64,000 nucleotides of DNA from S015-6 sp964384945 (GTDB taxonomy: Bacteria; Desulfobacterota; DSWW01): positions 35,459-99,458 of the forward strand of contig CAYLMK010000020.1 in assembly GCA_964384945.1 (NCBI GenBank), read 5' to 3'. The position numbers and the translations under genes were made by a program. The notes under the pieces were generated by a model. The model did not search any database, was not told the DNA's origin, and saw only the letters and a program-made list of their open reading frames with translations. This document shows, piece by piece, positions 59,077 through 64,000 of this stretch. Position 1 is the first letter of the stretch. Each line of letters starts with the position of its first letter.

Positions 59077-59253
59077 TCTTTGCCCTTTTCTTCTCCTGCG
59101 CCGGCAATCAGGAAATCTCAAAATTCCCTGGACAAATACAAAACAATACCTTACATTCATGCCACCAATATAAAGTTCGATTCTCTTCCGCAGCACCCGC
59201 AGGACATCATGTTGGACCGCTGGCACGCGGGCCCTGATCGCTGACCCCCGGTC

Positions 59254-60552
59254 TCAGTACCGGTCGCCGTACTTCTTCTTCACCGCCTTGAAGGCGTCCT
59301 GTGCGATGTCCCAGGTGCGCTGGGCATCGGCCTCGTCGTGCGCGGTCGAGATGAAGTGGTTGTGGTAGTCGAGGAAGTAGGCGCCTCGCTGCACGCACTC
59401 CGAGATCCAGTCCGCATGGAGCCCCTCGTGGAGCGCGGCCGGGCCCTGGGTCAGGGCCGGCGTTTCCTGGTTCGTGATCCTGAGGAACGGCATCGAGGGA
59501 AGCCCGGAGACCTTGAGGTCGTAGCCGTAGTCCTTGGCGATCGCCACGAGCCCGTCCATGATTTTCTTGCCGTTCTCCAGCATGATCTTGGGCGCGTTGA
59601 TCCTTTTCAACTCCCGCAGGGTCGCCAGCGCGGCGGCCATGGGGGCCGCGTTGAAGAACTGGGTGCCCGTGAAGAAGACGCTCGTCATCGCATCCCGGAG
59701 CGCGTCGGTTCCCACGAGGGCCGAGATCGGGTATCCGTTCGCCAGGGCCTTTCCGAAGCAGACCATGTCCGGCTTGAACCCGAAGTACTCGTTCGAACCC
59801 GCCAGATCCGCCCGGAACCCGGCCCGCACGTCGTCCACGATCAGGACGATGCCCTTCTTTCTGCAGAGGGCCTCCACCTTCTGCCAGAATCCCTCGGCTG
59901 GCATCTCGTTATCGACCACGATCGGGTGGTGATAGGGGGAGGAGATGATGCAGGCGACCTCGCCGTCGTTCTCTTCCACCGCCCTTTCCAACTGCCCGTA
60001 ATCGTTCCAGGTGACCTGGATGACGTGGGCCGTGTCCTCTTCGATCGTGCCCGCGCTGCCGGCGGCCTGCATCCACGGGGAGGAGCCGTGATAGAAGCCG
60101 TGGAAAACGACGACCTTCTTGCGGCCCGTCGCGGCCCTGGCCACCATGACGGACAGGTTGGTGGGGTCGGCGCCGTTCTTGGCAAAGAAGGCCCAGTCCG
60201 CGATGGAGACCATGTCGACGAGTTCCTCGGCCAGGTCCACCATCACGGGCGCAGCGAGCGAAACCGTGTTCCCCTTCGCGTACTGCTCCCGGGCCGCCTG
60301 ATCCACGGCCGGGTGGTTGTAACCCAGGATCATCGGGCCGTAGGCGCACACGTAGTCCACGTACTCGTTGCCGTCCACGTCCCAGAACCGCGATCCCTCG
60401 GACCGGGAGAAGTAGACCGGGTTTCCGCGGGCCGGAACGGAAACGCTGTAGTGGCCGTACACCCCGCCTTCCGGGCACAGGGGAGACCCCGGGATCACCT
60501 TTTTCGCCCGCTCGAGCAACTCCCGCGATTTTGTCTGGTCAAAGATCCTCAT
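59254..60552 (-). CDS. Class III PLP aminotransferase (glutamate-1-semialdehyde-aminomutase-like)
   Basis: A 432-residue class III aminotransferase: NEYVDYVCAYGPMILGYNHP near 62-81, VVFHGFYHGSSPW near 147, IVDDVRAGFR near 226 and the PLP Lys in CFGKALANGYPISA near 248. The sequence is HemL-like, but the context (an SDR, an AcoX-like protein and gcvPB) does not suggest haem synthesis. It would act on an amino or keto acid; substrate unknown. Last gene of the minus-strand operon. Confidence 0.85.
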   Translation of the reverse strand: MRIFDQTKSRELLERAKKVIPGSPLCPEGGVYGHYSVSVPARGNPVYFSRSEGSRFWDVDGNEYVDYVCAYGPMILGYNHPAVDQAAREQYAKGNTVSLAAPVMVDLAEELVDMVSIADWAFFAKNGADPTNLSVMVARAATGRKKVVVFHGFYHGSSPWMQAAGSAGTIEEDTAHVIQVTWNDYGQLERAVEENDGEVACIISSPYHHPIVVDNEMPAEGFWQKVEALCRKKGIVLIVDDVRAGFRADLAGSNEYFGFKPDMVCFGKALANGYPISALVGTDALRDAMTSVFFTGTQFFNAAPMAAALATLRELKRINAPKIMLENGKKIMDGLVAIAKDYGYDLKVSGLPSMPFLRITNQETPALTQGPAALHEGLHADWISECVQRGAYFLDYHNHFISTAHDEADAQRTWDIAQDAFKAVKKKYGDRY

Positions 60553-60695
60553 CTCGTTCCCTCCCGCGCTTGTTTCGCATGCGTGAAGCGGCTCCCGAAC
60601 AGAGAATAGGGGAACCCGGGTTCCAAGTCAAAGACCGGAAAGATCCGGCCGTTTCCTGAGGCGGATCGGACGGCGCGAAGCGTCCGTGCCATTCT

Positions 60696-61508
60696 CTACA
60701 TGTAGAGCGATTCGATGATCTTCTCGATCCGGCGGTTCGACATGAAGCGCATCAGGAACAGGAGCAGCTTGTACTTTGGCTCGATGAAGTACTTGGGCTT
60801 GAGCGTCCTGGCATCGACCAGCCTTGCGACCAGTTCGCCGATCACCTCGGGCCCCTGGGAGCCCAGCTCGCTCTTCTTCATCGTCTCCACGCTCTTCATG
60901 GAGGCCTCGTAATAGGCCGAGCCCGGCTTGAGCGCGGCCGCCCGGACGCGGTTCGCCGTGAAGTCGGTCTTCATGTCCCCCGGGTTGATGCTCGCCGCCT
61001 GGATGCCGAAGGGCCTTCCCTCGAGCCGGAGCGTCTCGACCAGGCCGTCCACCGCCTTCTTGCTCATGCTGTAAAATCCCTGATACGGGATGCCCGGAAC
61101 CTGGGCCGCCAGGGAGCTCACGGTGAGGATCTTGCCGCCTCCCTGCCTCCGCATGACGGGAAGCACCTCGCGGATCATGCGGTGGGTGCCGAAGAAGTTC
61201 ACCTCGAACTGCAGCTTGGCCTCCTCGACCGTGGAATCCTCGATGCTTCCCTCGAAGGCGAAGCCCGCGCAGTTGACCAGCACGTCGATCCGCTTCGCCT
61301 CGTCCAGGATCCGTGCGTAGAAGGCCTCCACCGAACGCTGGTCCGTGATGTCGCAGGGGATGAGCGTGTACGGAAGGTCCTTCCAGGCCGGGTCCATTTC
61401 GATCCCGTACACCGTGCCGTAGACCCGGTGCCCTCGCTGGCTCAGCCTCTCGACGCACGCCTTGCCCATGCCGGATGTCGCACCCGTAACCGCAATCACC
61501 TTGCTCAC
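60696..61508 (-). CDS. Short-chain dehydrogenase/reductase
   Basis: A 270-residue SDR: TGATSGMGKA near 8-17, NCAGFAFEG near 83, VSSLAA near 134, FYSMSKKAVDG (Tyr-x3-Lys) near 150, and a C-terminal KPKYFIEPKYKLLLFLMRFM tail. The GTG at 61508 was chosen because GGGGGGAAG lies just upstream; the frame is open for 27 more codons without homology. Part of the gcvPB-linked operon; substrate unknown. Confidence 0.82.
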   Translation of the reverse strand: MSKVIAVTGATSGMGKACVERLSQRGHRVYGTVYGIEMDPAWKDLPYTLIPCDITDQRSVEAFYARILDEAKRIDVLVNCAGFAFEGSIEDSTVEEAKLQFEVNFFGTHRMIREVLPVMRRQGGGKILTVSSLAAQVPGIPYQGFYSMSKKAVDGLVETLRLEGRPFGIQAASINPGDMKTDFTANRVRAAALKPGSAYYEASMKSVETMKKSELGSQGPEVIGELVARLVDARTLKPKYFIEPKYKLLLFLMRFMSNRRIEKIIESLYM

Positions 61509-61566
61509 GATTCTTCCCCCCGATTCTCTCCCATGGACAATGGTCCGGTTACGAAATACGTTTGCA

Positions 61567-62688
61567 TTAGACGGAAACCCTGTAGACAAGCTTCTCCTTG
61601 ACTCCCGTGATGACGTTGACGTAGCCGGCGAGCATCTCGTTTACACGCTGGTTGCCCGTATCCACGAGGAGCGGCTCTCCGTTGAGAGCGAAAAGCTTGG
61701 CCCGGGTCGCGACCACGATGATGTTGTCCCTGCCGACCCGCTCGATGACCCGGTCGCTGATCTGCTGGTTTCCCCTGCCGAAGAGGTAGCCCTGGCCGCC
61801 GATGACGCTCACCACGATCCGGGCGGCCGGCGCCGCCTCGATCACCTCCAGCAGCCGGCCTTCGTTCGCATCGCCGGCCAGGAGCGACTTGTTCAGGACC
61901 ACATCCACGCCCAGCAGGGTATTGGGCAGGCCGAGCACCCGCATGATCTCCCGGGTGGTCGTGCCCGGTCCGATGATGTAGGCGCAGTCCGACACCATCC
62001 TGGCCGCTACCTCCAGCGCGATGGCCCTCGCGGCGGCGTCTTCGTCTCCCGTTCTTCCGGCCTTGACCGACTGGACCAGCCTTCTCTCGAAGGGCACCCG
62101 CAGAAACCCGTAGAGCCGGGCGCTCACCCTCTGCTCCCGGAAGGCGTCTTCGTCGATGTCCATGACCTCGGCCTCCCGGGTCTCTGCGGCCCTTCCCTGC
62201 AGGAAGAGCCTCGCAAGCTCGCCCGCATTCCGGGGGTTGGTCCCGAAAACGGCCGAGTGCATCTTCACCCCGGCCGGAATGCCGAGCGCAGGGAGCCGGT
62301 CGCCGATCGCGTTGCAGACGTTCCGGGCCGTGCCGTCGCCGCCGACAAAGAGCAGGAGGTCCACGCCCGCCGCCAGCATCTCCCGGGCCGCCCGCTCGGT
62401 GTCCTCCGCGGTCGTTCGCCCCGGCGTGATGGCGCCGAGCACGGTCGTCTCGAAACCGGAGGGCAAGAGCACGCCCTCGCCCATCTCCCCGGGGTAGGTG
62501 AAGAAATGGAGGTCCTCTTTCAGGCCGGCAAGCCTCTCCAGGGCCTGGGCCGCCCTCCGGGGAGCCTCCGGCAGGGCGCCGATCCGGATCGCCCTCTCGA
62601 GGATCCGGGCCCCGTCGGTCCCTTTCAAGCCCACCTTGCCGCCCATTCCTGCGATCGGATTGACGATCAGGCCTGCCTTCTTCTTCAT
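61567..62688 (-). CDS. ATP-NAD kinase-family protein (AcoX-like)
   Basis: A 373-residue protein with the NAD-kinase fold: NPIAGMGGKVGLKGTDG near 10-26, LLFVGGDGTARNV near 111-123 (GGDGT motif), and GIPAGVKMHSAVFG near 136. The C-terminal half has IGPGTTTREIM and GGQGYLFGRGNQQ. Length fits the AcoX subfamily, whose members occur in catabolic operons and have uncertain substrates. Ends about 60 bp before the SDR start and begins 19 bp after gcvPB, so it is co-transcribed. Confidence 0.82.
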   Translation of the reverse strand: MKKKAGLIVNPIAGMGGKVGLKGTDGARILERAIRIGALPEAPRRAAQALERLAGLKEDLHFFTYPGEMGEGVLLPSGFETTVLGAITPGRTTAEDTERAAREMLAAGVDLLLFVGGDGTARNVCNAIGDRLPALGIPAGVKMHSAVFGTNPRNAGELARLFLQGRAAETREAEVMDIDEDAFREQRVSARLYGFLRVPFERRLVQSVKAGRTGDEDAAARAIALEVAARMVSDCAYIIGPGTTTREIMRVLGLPNTLLGVDVVLNKSLLAGDANEGRLLEVIEAAPAARIVVSVIGGQGYLFGRGNQQISDRVIERVGRDNIIVVATRAKLFALNGEPLLVDTGNQRVNEMLAGYVNVITGVKEKLVYRVSV

Positions 62689-62707
62689 GCCGTTAGAGGT
62701 GCGCCTC

Positions 62708-64000
62708 CTATTGCCCGCCCGCCTTCATCCCCTTGTACTTCTTGTACGTGAACATGCACTTGTCGTGCAGCAGCATCGCGCTCTCGTCGACCTTGCCGGT
62801 GATCCCCCGGTGCGGCGCCCGCTTGACCTTCTCCGGATCCTCGTGGGCCTCTTTCGAGATCTGCCTCATCACGGCCGCCCACTCGTCGATATCCTCCCTG
62901 GAGTGGGACTCGGTCGGTTCCGGGGTGAAAGGCTCCGGGATCACATGGGGGTGATGGCTCAGCCAGTAGGCCTGAAGCCCGAAGTCGGTCATGCGTCGTT
63001 CCACGTCCTCGGAGGTGACCCCGGTCTCTGCGGCGAGCCTCTCCCAGCTGTACCGGATCTGGTCGAGCCTCCGCTTGCCCTCGCCGTAGGACTCCGTGAT
63101 TCCGGGGATCGCGAGCAGGAGGGCTTCGAGATAGTTGTTGTTCAGAACCGCGACCTCGGCCACCTCTCTCAACCCTTCCGCACCCAGGCTCATGATCCAG
63201 GCATAGGTCCTCAGGATCACCTGCGCGTTTCCGTAGAAATCCCGCACCTTCCCGATGCTCTCGGGCCGGTCGTAATCGAGGGTGTAGCGCTTCCCCTCCT
63301 TCTTCAGGACCGGCACGGGCAGGAACTTCGCGAGGTGGCCCCGTACGGCAAGGGCGCCGCAGCCCGGCCCCATTCCGCCGTGGGGGGACGAGAAGGTCTT
63401 GTGCAGGTTGAAGTGGCACATGTCGAACCCCGCGTCCGCGGCCCGGGCCTTTCCGAGCACGCCGTTGGCGTTGGCCTGGTCCGTGAAGCAGAGCCCGCCG
63501 GCCCGGTGAACCATGTCGACGAACTTGTCGATCCTGGGGTTGTACAGGCCGATGTCCTCCGGGTTGGTGATGAACAGGGCTGCGGTCCGGTCGGACAGGG
63601 AGGCCTTCAAGGCCTCGATGTCGGGGTAGCCCTCCTTGTCCGGCATCAGGGTGATCACCTCGTAGCCGACCGTGGCCGGGCAGGCGGCGTCCACCGGGTG
63701 AGAGAAAATGGTGGTGATCACCTGGTCCCGCCTCCGTCCCTCGCCCCTGGCCTCGTGATAGGCCCTGACGATCGAGGCGGCCGTGTAGACCGCCTGGCCT
63801 CCGCTCGTTGGCTGGAAGGAGATCTCGTCCATGCCCGAGATCTCCCGGAGAAAGTTGCGCGTCCTGTAGAGGATCTCCAGAATCCCCTGGGCGGTCGACT
63901 CGTCCTGGTACGGATGCATTTCGGTCATCTGGGGCATGGCGCACAGCTGCTCGTTCACCTTGGGGCTGTATTTCATCGTACAGGTTCCCACCCCGATGTC
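62708..64000 (-). CDS. gcvPB: Glycine dehydrogenase (decarboxylating) subunit 2, 5' end outside window
   Basis: 430 residues are visible, starting at the family's GTCTMKYSPK stretch, so roughly the first 60 or so residues lie beyond the window. PLP Lys in CHFNLHKTFSSPHGGMGPG and the NGVLGKARAADAGFD stretch identify the C-terminal-half subunit of two-chain P protein. With subunit 1, T and H proteins it decarboxylates glycine. The first visible gene of a minus-strand operon with the AcoX-like protein, an SDR and an aminotransferase. Confidence 0.9.
   Translation of the reverse strand, partial: DIGVGTCTMKYSPKVNEQLCAMPQMTEMHPYQDESTAQGILEILYRTRNFLREISGMDEISFQPTSGGQAVYTAASIVRAYHEARGEGRRRDQVITTIFSHPVDAACPATVGYEVITLMPDKEGYPDIEALKASLSDRTAALFITNPEDIGLYNPRIDKFVDMVHRAGGLCFTDQANANGVLGKARAADAGFDMCHFNLHKTFSSPHGGMGPGCGALAVRGHLAKFLPVPVLKKEGKRYTLDYDRPESIGKVRDFYGNAQVILRTYAWIMSLGAEGLREVAEVAVLNNNYLEALLLAIPGITESYGEGKRRLDQIRYSWERLAAETGVTSEDVERRMTDFGLQAYWLSHHPHVIPEPFTPEPTESHSREDIDEWAAVMRQISKEAHEDPEKVKRAPHRGITGKVDESAMLLHDKCMFTYKKYKGMKAGGQ

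Noticed and set aside
59254..60552. hemL (haem biosynthesis) for the class III aminotransferase
   Set aside because: Sequence is only HemL-like and the operon partners (AcoX-like, SDR, gcvPB) do not fit tetrapyrrole synthesis.

Overview
The window is GC-rich Gram-negative DNA, most likely from a strictly anaerobic deltaproteobacterium-type organism (Desulfobacterota sensu lato). The reasons are oxygen-sensitive enzymes (tungsten aldehyde:ferredoxin oxidoreductase, Fe-S 2-enoate reductases, 2-hydroxyacyl-CoA dehydratase subunits), a multiheme cytochrome c, a probable selenoprotein, and Kdo lipopolysaccharide genes. This placement is inference: there is no rRNA, tRNA or CRISPR in the window.

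Region 1 (1-41070, plus strand) is a large catabolic/accessory region. It starts with a 5'-truncated PrpF-family isomerase, an MBL-fold hydrolase, an SDR and an MmgE/PrpD protein. A GntR/HutC regulator with its own AT-rich promoter precedes an envelope module (RND/MMPL transporter, DUF1302 and DUF1329 proteins). A three-subunit molybdopterin enzyme follows (DmsC-like anchor, catalytic subunit, four-cluster ferredoxin), then a LeuC/LeuD-like hydro-lyase with an isocitrate-lyase-superfamily lyase, a ferredoxin with aldehyde:ferredoxin oxidoreductase, DUF1847 and TIGR04076-like proteins, two 2-enoate-reductase-like flavoproteins, an ETF with a third FMN-only flavoprotein, and a 2-hydroxyacyl-CoA dehydratase pair with accessory genes and SDRs. 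Together they suggest reductive and CoA-dependent anaerobic degradation of an unidentified, probably branched or cyclic acid ending in small acids. The PrpF/LeuCD/lyase set matches the last steps of either a dimethylmalate or a methylcitrate-type route. The region is littered with decayed copies of its own gene families at 2863-3120, 25048-25344, 27473-27660, 38476-38770 and 39771-40008.

Region 2 (40084-43403) holds a DHH phosphoesterase and, on the minus strand, a secreted rhodanese-octaheme cytochrome c fusion. Two in-frame TGA codons replace the Cys-x-Cys of its rhodanese active-site loop, and a SECIS-like hairpin lies 16 nt downstream, so it is read here as a two-selenocysteine selenoprotein. 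A divergent gene encodes a secreted cupredoxin-like protein.

Region 3 (43561-51705) is a Kdo / 8-amino-Kdo operon: Kdo transferase 1, KdsA (metal-dependent type), a transaldolase-like aldolase fused to CBS domains, KdnA-like aminotransferase, KdnB-like alcohol dehydrogenase, KdsB and Kdo transferase 2. Region 4 (51905-56598) carries ligA, a methyltransferase, a DUF362 protein and a SYLF protein. Region 5 (56730-59253) is a small accessory patch with an AAA/DUF4143 ATPase and a broken PEGA/FGE-like gene. Region 6 (59254-64000, minus strand) is an operon of gcvPB (cut by the window end), an AcoX-like NAD kinase-fold protein, an SDR and a class III aminotransferase.

Several intergenic gaps hold dispersed hairpin repeats built from degenerate 7-bp units.
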